From Isoetes taiwanensis (lineage: Eukaryota; Streptophyta; Lycopodiopsida; Isoetales; Isoetaceae), in assembly GCA_021234155.1 (NCBI GenBank), contig JAJEKV010000006.1:2397815-2461814 (forward strand): DNA of 64,000 nt. Reading direction: 5' to 3'. The first letter of the stretch is position 1. Each line of letters starts with the position of its first letter. Below are positions 46,901 to 58,957 of this stretch, in pieces. Made by a program: the position numbers and the translations under genes. Under the pieces are notes generated by a model. It was not told the origin of the DNA, searched no databases, and worked only from the letters and a program-made list of their open reading frames with translations.

Positions 46901-47494
46901 GAAGCTATTATCAATACTGTGATGTATGGCAGTTGGTCCCACTCCCCTGACTCATGGAAGCACAATGGTATAACTGGCTACAAAGTCAAATTCGCATACA
47001 GATATCTCATGAGACAACAGACGGTCACCATTCACCTAAAATGGGGAGTTTCTTCGGACACAGCCAGACGGAATCTTAAATTCATGTGGAGCAATCCAAT
47101 TAACCCGAAGATTAAGGCCTTTATGTGGCAACTCTGGCATAAGGGACTGGCAACCAATTGTAAGAGGTTTAAGCTATCAATGACAAACTCTGATATTTGT
47201 GACAGGTGCCTAGCCAATAAGGAAGATGAAGACCATCTCTTCAGATCGTGCCTATGGTCAGAATGGGTACTGGAGCTTGCCTCCGAGATCCTTGGCCAGA
47301 ACTTAGTTACCCTGAACCAGAAGGATTTCTTCATGCCTAATAACCCAACGGACTGGAGAATCTATATCCTTCTCTGGAGAATTTGGAAAGAAAGGAACTC
47401 TTTTATTTTTAATTATGAAAAAATTATCCCCCCGGAAGGAATTATTGAACAGATATTGTATGATATCAATTGGATCTTAAGTGTTAATGCATGA
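43960..47494 (+). pseudogene. L1-like ORF2 (partial endonuclease, RT, zf-RVT), frameshifted
   Basis: The frame 43962-45290 carries endonuclease motifs (LVQEHKIHD, LAGDFNMV, SDHYPQQI), the basic linker, and the RT start (GKTPGPDGLPAEFFKK). Frameshifts near 45290 and 45920 follow. The frame 45287-45931 has LKLDITKAFDTVSWNFL and RGVKQGCPLAPFLFLIVMEAL. FADDTFILT reads in another frame at about 45927. The frame 46121-47494 (457 codons) covers the post-RT region and a zf-RVT-like C-x2-C...H...C segment (ICDRCLANKEDEDHLFRSC). The domain order is that of plant L1 elements. The N-terminal endonuclease and ORF1 are missing by 5' truncation. Confidence 0.85.
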
Positions 47495-47819
47495 GTTGAT
47501 TATTATTGCAGATACTCTATTCCTGATGACCAGGAGGCTCAAATGGAAGAAGAACAAAGCTGAGAACGATAAAGAGTGGATCAAATTCTTTGGTCATGTT
47601 GATAACTCTGCGCATGAAGATGCTATCTGTTCCTGCGGTTGCTGTTGCGACCAGTATTTTAACATCCGAAGAGAGCTGATTTGTGAAGTCAAAGATGCCA
47701 AAGGGAGACTTAATATGGCTAAAGTTGAAACCTGTAGATGCATTTACTGCACTTTCCACACCATCATGAAAGGGAAGGCAAGGAAGCGAACGAACCTGCA
47801 TCTCAAAGGATTTCACTAG
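47487..47819 (+). CDS. Small Cys-rich frame at the 3' end of the L1-like LINE
   Basis: A frame of about 110 codons starts 7 bp before the ORF2 stop in another frame (ATG at 47487; an upstream GTG at 47481 is also in frame). It is basic and has two Cys clusters, CSCGCCCDQYF and CRCIYCTFH, about 35 residues apart, which could bind zinc. It lies inside the element (3' end at 47963). It could be an ORF3-like product, a frameshifted C-terminal extension of ORF2, or chance. No family is recognised. Confidence 0.35.
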   Translation: MHELIIIADTLFLMTRRLKWKKNKAENDKEWIKFFGHVDNSAHEDAICSCGCCCDQYFNIRRELICEVKDAKGRLNMAKVETCRCIYCTFHTIMKGKARKRTNLHLKGFH

Positions 47820-48215
47820 TCTATAACCTGCTACTTTTTAAGAAAAAACTCGATGATCTCTGTTAGTTGAATTTTTAAAGACTCCAATTTTCTCCAGGGT
47901 TACACTTCCCTTGAAAAAAGTTTAGTATATACTTAATATAAATAGGTGCCTTCAATAAAAAAAGATTTTGGAGTTCCCTTTGTATATAGATCGTCACAAA
48001 ACACATGTGACGGTCATGTGTGAACATAAATAGATAAAATCACTTTAACGGTCAGCTTCTAGTGTATTACAAAAGACATAAATAATTTTTTTTTTTTTTT
48101 TGAAGGATCAAATTAACTAATATTAATCCAGAATAAATACAAAGATGAACGTTGTTAGGGTACTCCTGCCCACACTAGGACAAGTACCCACAAGACATAT
48201 GTGCCTATCTATGAC

Positions 48216-51200
48216 TCATGCCACAAATCTACCGAGACTGTCTACAATGTGGAGGGTTCTTTCCCAGACCGCTGCTTTGAACTGTTCTTTCCGAGGAGAC
48301 GCCAGGTAAGAGAGGTATAGCTTGTACCTCAACTGTGGGACCAAAGCCTCAGGCTGCGTCTCCGCATTCCTGAACACCTTCATGCGTCGCCGCTTCCAAA
48401 TGAGCCACAACAACCATGCTTTACACAAATGAAAGGCCGGACTCGAAATTTTGGGACCACTGCTAGGGTACACCCCCAAAAGAACCTCTTGACTCTGAGT
48501 GAGGTATGGAAGAGGCGCATTTGGACCCATCTCCATGCCGGCTGGATATGTAAGCAAAGAAACATGCAGTGTTCCAGGGTCTCCACACATGCACCACACA
48601 TAGGACAGAGGTCGCTGATCCGCGGATTGATCCTGTGAACCCACGTGTTCACCCTCAGGGAGCGATGCACAATCGCCCACAGCAATACATCGAATCTTGG
48701 GGCTTAGTGGGTTCCATACCCATCTCCGGATGTAGGCCCGATCATCTCCCGGCACAAGACTCCAACCATCCGCGGGAGGCGGCTCATCCCGAATTGCCGG
48801 AAGCCCATAATGGGATCTCACGAAATTTGAGGGGTCTACCCGGGTGACACTTCCACACACGCCCCGATGCCACGTGGAGGGTTCAATGGCAAAGCATTAG
48901 CCACCCGCGCCCAAATAGCACAATCCCGCTCTTGAAGTCGAAATTTGTGGCGAAAGATCTGCCAAGGTGCCAACTGCCCATCAATATACCACTCCGCCAC
49001 CGTCAACACCCCACGTTGCGCCCACCTGCGCTGAACACGGGGATCGACGGAGGCTGCCAGAACCAAAGGTGCGCGTGGTCCGAGCGGAATCCACCAAGGC
49101 GACGCCTCCAACTGAATGCACCTGGTGGCGTCAATTGCAAACAGCGGACGGACCTGCTCCCAAGCTCGCAAGAGCCCCTTCAGAAATGGAGAGGCATGAG
49201 CGTATGGCCTAATATCCACGAACAATGCCCAAGGGAGCCGCGCAGGCACAGACGGCTTGTGGAAAACTATCGAGTGAGACAACGACTGATGAAGCAAGAC
49301 CAAGCCCGGAGAGTCGAGCACCTCCTCAAGAATGGCAAGGACGAACTTAGACAAGAGGATCTTGCCATGCAGCGAGAGGTCGAAGAAGCCGAGCCCACCC
49401 GCAGCCTTGGGGCGCACGCATTTCCACCAAGCCACCTTAACGACAGCCCCCTCCTCATTGCCTCCCCATACAAAGTTACGCACCATAGAGGAGATTTCCT
49501 GGACCTTGCTTTCTGGCGCCAAGATGATAGAGGCCATATAAATATGAGTCGAACACAGGACAGACTTCGCCACTGTGACCCTGCCAGCCATGGACAGCTT
49601 CCCCCCCCTCCACCAATTAAGGTGCCGACGCAGACCCACCAGAATGTCCTCCCACACAGCTGACGCTAAAATGTCGATGCCGAACGGGATACCCAAAAGC
49701 CTAGAACATGTGCCCTGCGGCTGAATTCGCCAAGGGAATTGGGACACGATCACCGGCATGGGGTCAGCTGCTGGCCACAATGCCGAACACTTCGTCCAAT
49801 TCATAAGGCAGCCAGAAGCAAGGGAGAACGTATCCAGCAGCTCCTTCGTGTTTAACAAATTTCCCTCATCAGCCTGTAAGAAGAGGAACGAATCATCAGC
49901 ATACTGACTCCCAATCTGCTGCGACCCATCCGCCATCCTCAGCCCCTCGACCACACCCGCCTCTACTGCGGAAGTCAACAACTGCGAGAGGGCCTCCGCA
50001 ACAATGGTAAAGAGGAAGGGTGCCAAAGGACATCCCTGACGAACTCCGCGCCCCACACTAAAGATCGAAGATGACTCACCATGACACATGAGGGTGGCTC
50101 TGGCAGACGTTAAAAGCTTCATCGCCATTGCCGTAAAGCTCTCCCCGCATCCAAAGGCTAACATCATCCTTTTCAGGAACGTCCACCGAACACTATCATA
50201 TGCCTTTGCGAAGTCCAGCTTCAAGTACAGAATCTGCTGACCTGTTCTGCGTGCCCAGTGAATGCCCTCAAATGCGGCTGCTACATTGCTAAGAATCTGC
50301 CTGCCCGGAATGAAGCCAGACTGCATGGGACTAATGGTCTCCTTCAAGACCACCTACAGTCTAAGCGAAAGTGCCTTCGCAATGATTTTGTATACTGCCG
50401 ACAGAAGCGTAATGGGGCGCCAATCAGAGATGACCGGTTCCTTCACCTTCGGTATCAAAGGAGATGCAGCCCGTGTTGAGCCTATAGTCCAACATGATCT
50501 GCACTGGAGCAGATCTTGATAGGTCTGCAATACCGGAAGTCCCCACCCAGTCCCAATATTCTTGGAAGAACTTCGGCCAGGGATGCCATCGGGCGGGGCA
50601 CTTGTGGGGAGCCAAAGGCGGCAAGCCTCCTCCCGGCTCTGCTTTGTGGCCGGCGATTTTGCAACATCGCCTTCTCTCTGCCCGACACTTTGCGACACTT
50701 TCTGAGCACAATCTCCTCCATCACATCCGTGTAGGGATATCTCTTTTCCTGAAAAATTGAGAGAAGTCTTAGAAAAGTAGCTGCACTGATGTCTGCGGCC
50801 GAATTGAGAACCACGACCATCAGCCAATGCCAGTGACGACATTGAGGCCGCATACTTCTTTTGTCGCGCAGCCCTGAAGAACATTCGAGAATTAGTGTCC
50901 CCTTCCGCTGGCCCGGTGACCCCTGCTTTGACCCTTGCACGGCAGACCCTCCTAGATTCATCTGGCGCAATGTGGCGCCAAGATCTCATTCTCAGCACCC
51001 CATCGGGGTGGTGAGACCTAAGGACCTCCAACTTCGCGTCTGGCGCCTCTAACACCTCCCTCTCTTGTCGTGCTCGCCGACTCCCCCATGACTTGGCGAA
51101 TGCCTTGACCTCAGCTAAGGCCCGCACCATTCCCGCCATCCCGAAATTATCCCGAAAGGTACGAAACCAGATCTGCTGGCATCCCCAAGAGAAATCAGCA

Positions 51201-51982
51201 TCCTTCAGGTAGGCGGTGTTTAATTTAAACACAGTGCGGCTCGGCCTAGCTGCAGCCGCTCCCTGAGAGATCAACTGAGGAAAATGGTCAGAGACTGCGG
51301 TAGACAAAATGTTCGTCCGCCTGAGCCGAGGCGCCTGGTCCGCTGCCAGGGTATTCACATAGCATCTGTCGTGTCGAGCGTATGCCCGGCCGGCCCCCGT
51401 CCACTGATTACACCACGTGAACGAAGAGTCGCCCGCCGCCTCTGCCAGATGCAAGGAGTCCAGCAACATCATCCACTGCTGCCGCTCAAAACCCTGCACG
51501 ACTTCCGCTCCTCTGCCACATCTATCATGGATGGACTCCACCATATTGAAGTCACCCAACAACAGCCAAGCCACATCCGCCCCCAAGGATGCGACCTTAT
51601 GCCTTAACGACGCCCATAACGCCCCTCTCTGCTGCGCACTATTGTGAGCGTAGACATTCACAATCCCCCACTCGTGCGGGCCCTCACGCCACTTGACGAT
51701 GACCCACCTGCCCCAACGGTCAGTCATAGTGAAAGTCACCTGCACATGCATCTTCCACGCAATGGCAGTCCCACCCTTAGAGGCTCCAGAGGTGGCAACC
51801 GCAGCAGCGTATTGCGGCCCACACATGTCCAACAGTGCCCGAGCGTCCCCCCTGTGACACTTGTGTTCCTGAAGGCACAAGATATCTGGATCCAACTTAC
51901 GAACGGCCAACGCCACTCTCGTTCTTTTCGCAGGTGACGAGCGCACCCCACGAACATTCCAGCTCACTATCTTCTTGTCCAT
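48216..51982 (-). pseudogene. L1-like ORF2 of copy 3 (endonuclease, RT, zf-RVT), few frameshifts
   Basis: ORF2 starts at an ATG at 51982. The endonuclease has KIVSWNVRGVRSS, CLQEHKCHRGD, LLLGDFNMVE and VSDHFPQL. The RT start (LIPKVKEPVISDWRPITLL) lies before 50354. Between about 50424 and 50711 the correct reading (KFFQEYWDWVGTS) is in another frame, so two compensating shifts lie there. The frame 50353-48836 (505 codons) carries FAKAYDSVRWTFL, RGVRQGCPLAPFLFTIVAEAL and QYADDSFLFLQ. The C-terminal zf-RVT part (LWAIVHRSLRVNTWVHR, CPMCG...EHCMFLC) is at about 48685-48380 in a further frame. Catalytic Asp and Glu positions look intact. Confidence 0.87.
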
Positions 51983-52149
51983 AACTACTACATCGAGGAC
52001 GGGGATCTTCCACGATGCTTTTTTTTCCTTGGCCGCTTTGCCCGTGGCCCCCGATCCGAGTCATATGGAACAAGAGCGGCGGATTATCCGTGGAGTGCAA
52101 CCTCTCCGCCTCGAGATCCACCTCATCGCCCCACGAAGCGTGCAGAGCC

Positions 52150-54406
52150 ACCTTATCCGGGTTCCATCCCCTCCGAGGAGGCTTGGGTGGATACTGCATC
52201 AGAGTCCGACGGCTGCACCAACCGCTCCTCAACCCGTCCCGAGCCCAACTGCAAGGATTGCCGCTGCTCAGCCCGGTTCACGAAGGCTGGATGGATGTGC
52301 CGTGAACCGGGCCACCGTGCGTGGAGATACTGGACCGCCCCTTGGCGGCGGTGCCCGCCCATCATCCGTGCGAAGCTGCAGCGGTCTATCCGATACCAGG
52401 GCCGGCTGAGTCCTAGCTGAAGGGGCCTCCTCCACCCGCCGAGCTTGGGACGGAACCTGCTCCCCATCCTGTGGAACCTTCTTCATTGCCTCTTGCGAAG
52501 CCCCCGGTATTGACGCGGGCCTGCGCACTCGAATTGAGTGGCCAAGACACGGAGGGCGGGAAACATTCTCTGAATCTCTGCCCCATTCAACAGCCTGAGG
52601 GAAAACCGAAAGTACCATTCTCCGCTCCTAACAGTCACTGAGGGAGGCAATGGACTATCCGCGGGTAGAGCAACACAAATCTTAGGCTCCCGCACTATGG
52701 AGTGCACAATATGACCGCCAATCCCATTGGCAATCGCAATCATGAACTCCGGCAACAACATATCCGCGGGAAGATCCATTACCTGAAACCAACATGGGAT
52801 CTTCAGGGCCGACAAGGACCCCGCTCACGCCCCGGGAGTGTAATCTTTGGTAAATCAGGTAATTCCCCCACATGAGGTCCACCCCTCTCGCTATTATTCT
52901 CTCCACTACCGGGGGAGCATCGAACATGAGGAGGAAGAAATTGTTCCCTAGGAACTTCAGGGACTGAAACGGCGAGATGCCCAACCGCTTGAAGTGAGCC
53001 TGCAGCCACCCGCCAACTCTCCTGGTGTCCAGCACTCCAGTATAGTACACCAGCACTGCGCACGAGACAAGGTTGGAAATCGACCTGAGGTGCTGCTGAT
53101 GATCAAGCTCAACTATGGCAGCCGGAGAGCCGATGGGGTCCACCTGCAACTCCCTCTTGTTGTGCCGATTCAAGAAGGCCAAAGCCTCCTCCATCCGATA
53201 AGTGTCGGCCGGCGCCACGGTGTGCCGGATCCATTCCCGAGAACAGCGGGGCGTGAAAGCCCGGCTCACCGTATCGTTTGTCCGCCACGCAGGTCCCGCC
53301 GCACTAACTCCATGTCCTTCGCCCACACGCCTCCCCAGACTTGGGATGTCCGTCCTGACGGCTTATGCAGATGCTGTGGCGTACCACCACACCCCATGCC
53401 GGGCGAACTACACTGCACCGCTCGCGCCCAGCAAAAGGATCCTCCCGGCAAAGACAGAGACAGGCGAGTGTGGACTCGCAAGCGGAGTCACTGTCTCAAG
53501 TGGCGGCATGCTGGCTGGGACCACAAATTCTGCTTGCCCCACCGCTTGTACATCCCCAGCAGGAAGACTCCTCACCAGACCGCCGCTTTCACAGACCTCC
53601 ATAGGGCCCCGCCCAGACCCTAGCTGCTGCACAGAATCCAAAAGAGCTTCCTTCCTATCTCCGATCTCCACAGGCCCTTGCCCGGGACACGGGCTGGCTG
53701 GCGATAACCCGAGGGGGGGAGCTTCGCTTTGTCCGCCCTACCCCTTCTCCCCCCAACACACTACACATCTCAGACCGATGGGTACCAGCCTGCAGTGGCC
53801 CGCTATCCCCCTCCGCTACTGCCTCAAGCGAAGACCTGACCAGGTCCGGCCCTGGGGCAACCGGATCTGTTGGCAACACAAATCCTAGCCCAGCTGGCCG
53901 GCCATGAGGCCCAGGAGCTCCCGCGATCCTCTCGGCTCCGACCATCTCTTACGCAATAGGCTGGGTGATAGCCCCACCCCATGGTTCGTGTGCAGGAGCC
54001 CCCAAAGCGCCAAATCAATCCCACCAGCCCCCTTCTCTGCCATACCTGAAGCAGATCGCCCCAATCCTTCACCTGGCTCTGTAAGATGCAGAGACACCGT
54101 CCCAGCAAGCCGGGGCTGTTGCCCCTAGCCTCCCGCAACCAACCCTACTCTGATGCTGCCGGATTGGTCAGCACCTTGAAGCTGCTGCCCCACAGCCCCC
54201 GGAATCGCCTCCTCCCCTAACTGCTGCCCAGATGCACCCGAATCCATCTGTAGATGAACCGAAGAAGCAGAATCAACCTGTTGAATCAAAGCCCCAGCAG
54301 ATCGATTCTGCTGGGCCACCCGCGCCACCTTAGGAATCCGCTTAGGCGGAGTTGAATGATTCGCCAGAGCATGAGCATCAGTCCGGCCGTTGCTAGCTCC
54401 TGCCAT
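52150..54406 (-). pseudogene. L1-like ORF1 of copy 3 (DUF4283-type), frameshifted
   Basis: The putative start is at 54406 (MAGASNGRTDAHALANHS), followed by a Pro/Ser/Gln-rich low-complexity N-terminus. The frame 53326-52682 contains the DUF4283 signature region (GGWLQAHFKRLGISPFQSLK, FLGNNFFLLMFD). It continues in another frame as KIPCWFQVMDLPADMLLPEF and VHSIVREPKICVALP (52815-52483). These domains bind RNA in plant L1 ORF1 proteins. No CCHC knuckle was identified. At least three frame changes occur. Confidence 0.7.
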
Positions 54407-54489
54407 ATCACCCTCAGGATTCCGAACCCCCGCTTAGAGCTCCTGAAGGCGCCGCCTTAGTTCCGCCGCCATCGCCATCGCCTAAATAG

Positions 54490-54577
54490 ATATCAAGGGC
54501 TTCTCCATAAACAATTTTTAAAGTTGTATCCATTCCCTCTTGATCCATATACTGCTTGACAATTTTCATTCTTCATC
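54490..54577 (-). other. Possible exon next to the LINE 5' end (unrecognised)
   Basis: On the minus strand, TTTGATGTTTTCTTTTGCAG ends at 54578 and looks like a strong 3' splice site. The following sequence has an open reading IVKQYMDQEGMDTTLKIVYG, then EALDI, and runs to the LINE boundary. This could be a host exon into which, or beside which, the GC-rich LINE was inserted. The family is not recognised and no partner exon was found on the other side of the LINE. Confidence 0.3.
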
Positions 54578-55396
54578 CTGCAAAAGAAAACATCAAATTC
54601 AATTCTAAGTTTAGACAAGCAAATCATGCTGGTTCTATATATCATAATTATAAGAGGAATAAAACAAACAGACTGAACACAAACATAATAATAAAAGGAT
54701 GATTGCTAAATAATAAAAGTATGACATTGCTCATATAATCCTCCTTGGGTCTTGCTGCAAAGTGCGCTGCAAAAAGCATCACGTTTGCACTATAGGGATG
54801 CATGGAATTGAAAACTTTCTAGGCATCTTCATCTTAGATTCTCAGCATCAGAAATCTTGTACACTCTTCAGAGGAGAGCACATGCAGGTTTTTACTCATT
54901 TCATCTCTTGAGGTTCCCTCATTATAGACTTCATTCTTTGTTTGATACTTACTGACAAGTTGAATCTCCTGTCCTTCATTATTTGCCTCCTTGTCTAATT
55001 GATTTTAAAACTCAATACACTCGCATCTAATCTAAGTTGTAGGATCTGGAAGCTAACACATTGAACAGAACAATGTTCAAGAACTAGCATTTGTGATTCT
55101 GGCTTCCATTTTTACTTTGTGACCTTTATTTCAAACATTCTAATGTGCCAAGAATCCGGAAGGTAATGTTGTTCACAGTTACTTGTAATTCCTGAATCTA
55201 CTCCTTGGGTTTTGTACTTCTATTTTCCTTAATTATCTGAATAAAAGAAAGAAAGATTTTGGAAATCCATTCAATCGACTATGCATTGTTCTATTACAAT
55301 GAGAGGGATTCAATCTGCTCTATTTATATGCTACCATTATTACTATGTCTATAATATACCTGGTAACAGTATGCAACAGGCAGGGAGCACAGTGTC
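54578..55396. other. Region without a recognisable gene
   Basis: AT-rich unique sequence. It contains short inverted repeats such as TTGAAC ... GTTCAA near 55063-55082, but nothing that supports a gene or element. Confidence 0.5.
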
Positions 55397-55401
55397 ATAA
55401 C

Positions 55402-55616
55402 TGACAAAGCTTGCAACAGACAGATGCAAAAGCACAAGAACTGGACGAATTGTATTGAGAATCCTAAGATGTTAAATACAATGAGCTCCTAATTTAAGGA
55501 ACTAATTCAGGGAAAAACACTAAATGTAACAACTGCCTTCAACAGCTAGTTGGTGCCGAATCCTGCCAGGTGTGGGTAGCAGAGAATCTAGGTGTCAGAG
55601 GTTGAATGCTCCATCA
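55402..55616 (-). repeat. Copia 3' LTR
   Basis: 215 bp, beginning TGATGGAGCA and ending AGCTTTGTCA on the element sense strand. It differs from the other LTR by one substitution and one single-base deletion. These are short LTRs for a copia element. Confidence 0.95.
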
Positions 55617-55626
55617 CTCCCCCTTC
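55617..55626 (-). other. Copia polypurine tract
   Basis: GAAGGGGGAG on the element sense strand directly abuts the 3' LTR and would prime plus-strand DNA synthesis. Confidence 0.85.
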
Positions 55627-58600
55627 AAGCTTGACATCAGATTCGTGAATGTTGAGAGCTGCTCGGTGATGTTGAAACGTATCTCGGGGCAAGGCCTTTG
55701 TGAATGTGTCTGCTAGCATGGCTTTGGTGGGTAGATAATGAAGTTGGAGAAAACCAGTGTCAACTTGTTCTCGGACATAATGAAAGTGAACAGGAATATG
55801 ATTGGTGCGAGAGCGATGAGCAGGGTTTTCAGCAAGATTGATGGCAGACTAATTGTCGATGTGAACATTAATAGGAAGAGGAGGTGGAACAGTAGCAAAT
55901 TCAAGAAGGCTGGCATAGGAAACAAGATCTCTGGTGCCATGGGATAATGCAAGATATTCAGGTTCGGCAGATGATCGGGCGATGGTGGATTGTTTCTTTG
56001 ATGTCCAACCAATGAGGCCTCCATGAAAAAGATAAGCACAACCTGTGGTAGATGCACCTTTCATGTTTGTGCCATGGCTAGCATCAACCATAAGCGTGAG
56101 TTCAGGGAATGAGCTGGGTGAGTAGGTGATGCCAAGACTTTGAGTGCCACAGAGGTATCGAAGGATGCGTTTTGCAAGAGCCCAATGAGTGGAAGTGAAG
56201 CGGTCATTGAATTGGCTGAGAGTTATGACAGAGAAGCAAAGATCAGGGTGAGTGCAAAGCATGAGATACATCAGAGAGCCAATCAGTGATCTATAAGGGA
56301 GATTTGGTGGAGGATCAGTGGGTGCGGGTTCATCAAAGAGGCGCATATTGGGTTCCATAGGTGTGGCAGTGGGGTTGGCATTAAGCATGTCAAATCGATG
56401 AAGGATTTCAGCAGTGTATCGGTGCTGATTAAGATGCAAAGTATGAGCTGATCGAGAGCGGGTAATATGAAGTCCAAGAAAGAAACTGGCATTTCCCATG
56501 AATGTCATGGAGAAGTGTTGGCAGAGATGAGCATGAAGCTGATTCAGCTGGTTGAGGTTATTCCCCATAAGTAGCATATCGTCAACCCAACATACAGCAA
56601 AAGAAGGATGATCTGGGTGGAAGCTTGCTGGATATACACCGTGGGATCTATATCTGAGGGTCGGAATTGCATCTGACGAAGAACCTGATCAAACTTGTGG
56701 TACCAAGCACGGGAGGCTTGGCGGAGGCCATAATTGCCTTGCGGAGCCTGTAGACATGATGAGGAAACTGAGAACTTTCAAATCCGGGTGGCTGGCGCAT
56801 ATATATCTCCTCATTGGGGTCACCATGAAGAAAAGATGTTTGAACATCAAGTTGTAAGATTTTTTAATCTTGCTGAGCTGCAACAGCTAAGAGAGTCATG
56901 AGGTGAGTCATGTGAATGACAGGAGAATACGTTTGATCGTAATCCACGCCATGAACTTGGGTAAAGCCACGAGCTACAAGGCGGGCCTTGTACCGATCCA
57001 ATGAGCCATCTGCACGAAACTTTTTGGAGAAGATCCATTTGGAATCCACAAGATTATGATTTGAAGGTAAGGGGAACAAGGTCCCAAACATGATTCTGCT
57101 CCATTGACTGTAATTCAAGTTTGGCAGCAGCATTCCAATGAGATGCCTCAGAAGTTTGAAGAGCTTGGTGGATAGTGTGAGGAAAAGAGCTGGTAGCAAG
57201 ACATGCCCATTCAACAAGGCTAGTTTCAGTGTGCTCAAGAAGACACCGAATGGGAATTATGGTGCGCGTAGATCTACGTGGAGCAGTAGAAGTTTCAGGT
57301 ATATGATCAACAGGCGGAGCAAGAGTCTCGGATGTTGGAGGAGCTGGTGTAGGAGTAATTGGAAGGTGCTGATCAGTGGGAGCTAGTTGCCTAGAGAGCC
57401 TGTCAGCTTCTGCATCAATAAGAGGAGAGATGGGATCAGAAACCAAAATGGTCCAATCAATGAAGTCTGCCTCTTTGGGATCCATAGGAGCATCTGGAGA
57501 ACGAGACTCATCAAAGTGTACATCCATGGATATAAGAATCTTATTGGTGTGAGGATCCCAACACTTATATCCCTTGTGATGAGAAGAATAGCCGAGTAAT
57601 CTGCATTGAATGCTTTTATCCCCAGATTTCTGTCTGTCATCCTTGGGCACATGAACGTAAACAATGCAGCCAAATATGCGAACATGAGAGAGATCAGGAC
57701 GTGTACCAAACCATGCTTGATGTGGGGTAGAGTGTGGAACTGCAACAGTGGGTAAGAAATTCTGAACGTGAACAACATGGGCAATGGCCTCCTCCCAAAA
57801 TTGCTTCCTGAGACAGCCTTGGACTAAAGAACTTTTGGCCACTTCACAAATGGTGCGATTTTTGCATTCCACCACACCATTCTGTTGAGGGGAATCACGA
57901 CATGTGAGTTGGCGATGAATGCCATGGCTGGAACAATAATCCTGAAAAACAGAACTTAAGTATTCGCCTCCACCATCACTGCGGAGGCATTTGATGGTTT
58001 TTCCAGATTGATTTTCAGTGGCTGCTTTGTAAAGCAAGAATGCTTCAAAAGCTTGGCTTTTCTTTTTCAAGAAATAGACATGAACTCGTCTAGAAAAATC
58101 ATCCACAAAAGAGATATAGTACAGGTTACCAGATCTGCTGGGAATTTCCATGGGGCCACGGAGGTCACAATGGACCAGCTCCAAAATTTGTGATGCCCGG
58201 GTGCCAATAGCTGAAAATGTTCGTCGGGAATGCTTTCCAAGCATGCAAGCATGGCATAAATCTAAATTGCCATGGATGTGATCAATGCCTGTGGCCAATT
58301 CTTGCTAGATCAAGTATTGAAGATTCTGGAGATTCACATGAGCTAAGCGGCGATGCCATAGCTCAATTGTAGAAGGAGTTTCTGTGAGCAAGACTTCATG
58401 AAGGGATGGAATGAGAATCTCATAAAGATTTCCAGTGCGGTACCCTGCAGCAACAAGAGTTCCAAAAATGGGTAAAGAATCAGAGAAAAATAAAACTTCC
58501 TTGGATGTGAACACTGTTATGAGGCCTTTGTCAGCAAGTTGAGCTACTGAAAGCAAGTTCTTTCGTAACTGGGGAACTAAAAGGGCATTGGGAATAGCAG

Positions 58601-58820
58601 TAATCTGACCTAAGAACATGGGAAAATGGAAAACACCTTTTGCTTGAACAGTGATTTCAGTGTTAGAACCAAGCTTGGCAGATCCAAGGCAAGAGCTGGA
58701 TTGTTGGAGATGATTAGGCTGAGTAACCATGATGGATGTACAGGCAGAATCAACTGTGAACATAGTGGAATTTTTGGCTTGAGCAGGGGTCTCTTCTAAG
58801 ATATAGGCTGCTGGAATCAT
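55627..58820 (-). pseudogene. Copia Pol (protease, integrase, RT, RNase H), broken
   Basis: From 58820 the protease site reads TVDSACTS (usual DSGxT Gly replaced by Ala). The GAG-pre-integrase region LWHRRLAHVNLQNLQYL follows. A TAG at 58307-58305 breaks the frame. The integrase (58298-57054) has CHACMLGKHSRRTF, HCDLRGPM, FVDDFSRR, LRSDGGGEY and QNGVVECKNRT, i.e. the D-D-E set. A frameshift near 57060 leads to RT (WIFSKKFRADGSLDRYKARL, 57238-56864) and then a TAA. The RT box WVDDMLLMG lies at about 56580 (first residue Trp for Tyr). RNase H has LMVDASHGTN and SSAEPEYLALS (56577-55849), then a TAG. The final part up to ADTFTKAL continues after it. Confidence 0.9.
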
Positions 58821-58957
58821 TTGGGAAGCAAGAGGCTTCTAAACAAGGCTCGTCATCCAGCAAGGTAGGCATGGCCAGATCACAAAGATTTGGGAGCTCC
58901 TGAAGGTCAATGAGTTCTGAGATGCATGCTTCAGCCAGAGGCTCAGTTTCCTCGATT

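Larger units (their letters stand above)
43938..47963 (+). mobile_element. L1-like LINE (copy 2) with perfect 18-bp target duplication
   Basis: An about 4.0-kb insertion is bounded by the 18-bp direct repeat GATTTTGGAGTTCCCTTT (43920-43937 and 47964-47981). It is 5' truncated inside the endonuclease and ends in a short A-rich tail (CAATAAAAAAA). The perfect duplication indicates a fairly recent insertion, although the coding region already has frameshifts, which may have been present in the source copy. Confidence 0.9.
48089..54486 (-). mobile_element. GC-rich L1-like LINE (copy 3), nearly full length
   Basis: An L1-like LINE of about 6.4 kb on the minus strand. The poly(A) tail appears as a T run at about 48089-48103; the 5' end is near 54486. 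ORF1 (54406 to about 52150), endonuclease (51982 to about 51200), RT and C-terminal domain (to 48216) are all present, but with several frameshifts. Its GC content is clearly higher than the AT-rich flanks and the other L1-like copies, so it is a different lineage. No convincing target duplication was seen. Confidence 0.85.

Noticed and set aside
48932-53888. Plus-strand frames of 100-243 codons
   Set aside because: They are antisense shadows of the GC-rich L1-like element, whose domains are clear on the minus strand.
48075-54500. Target duplication around the GC-rich LINE (ATAAATAA versus CTAAATAG)
   Set aside because: The match is too short and imperfect to support.
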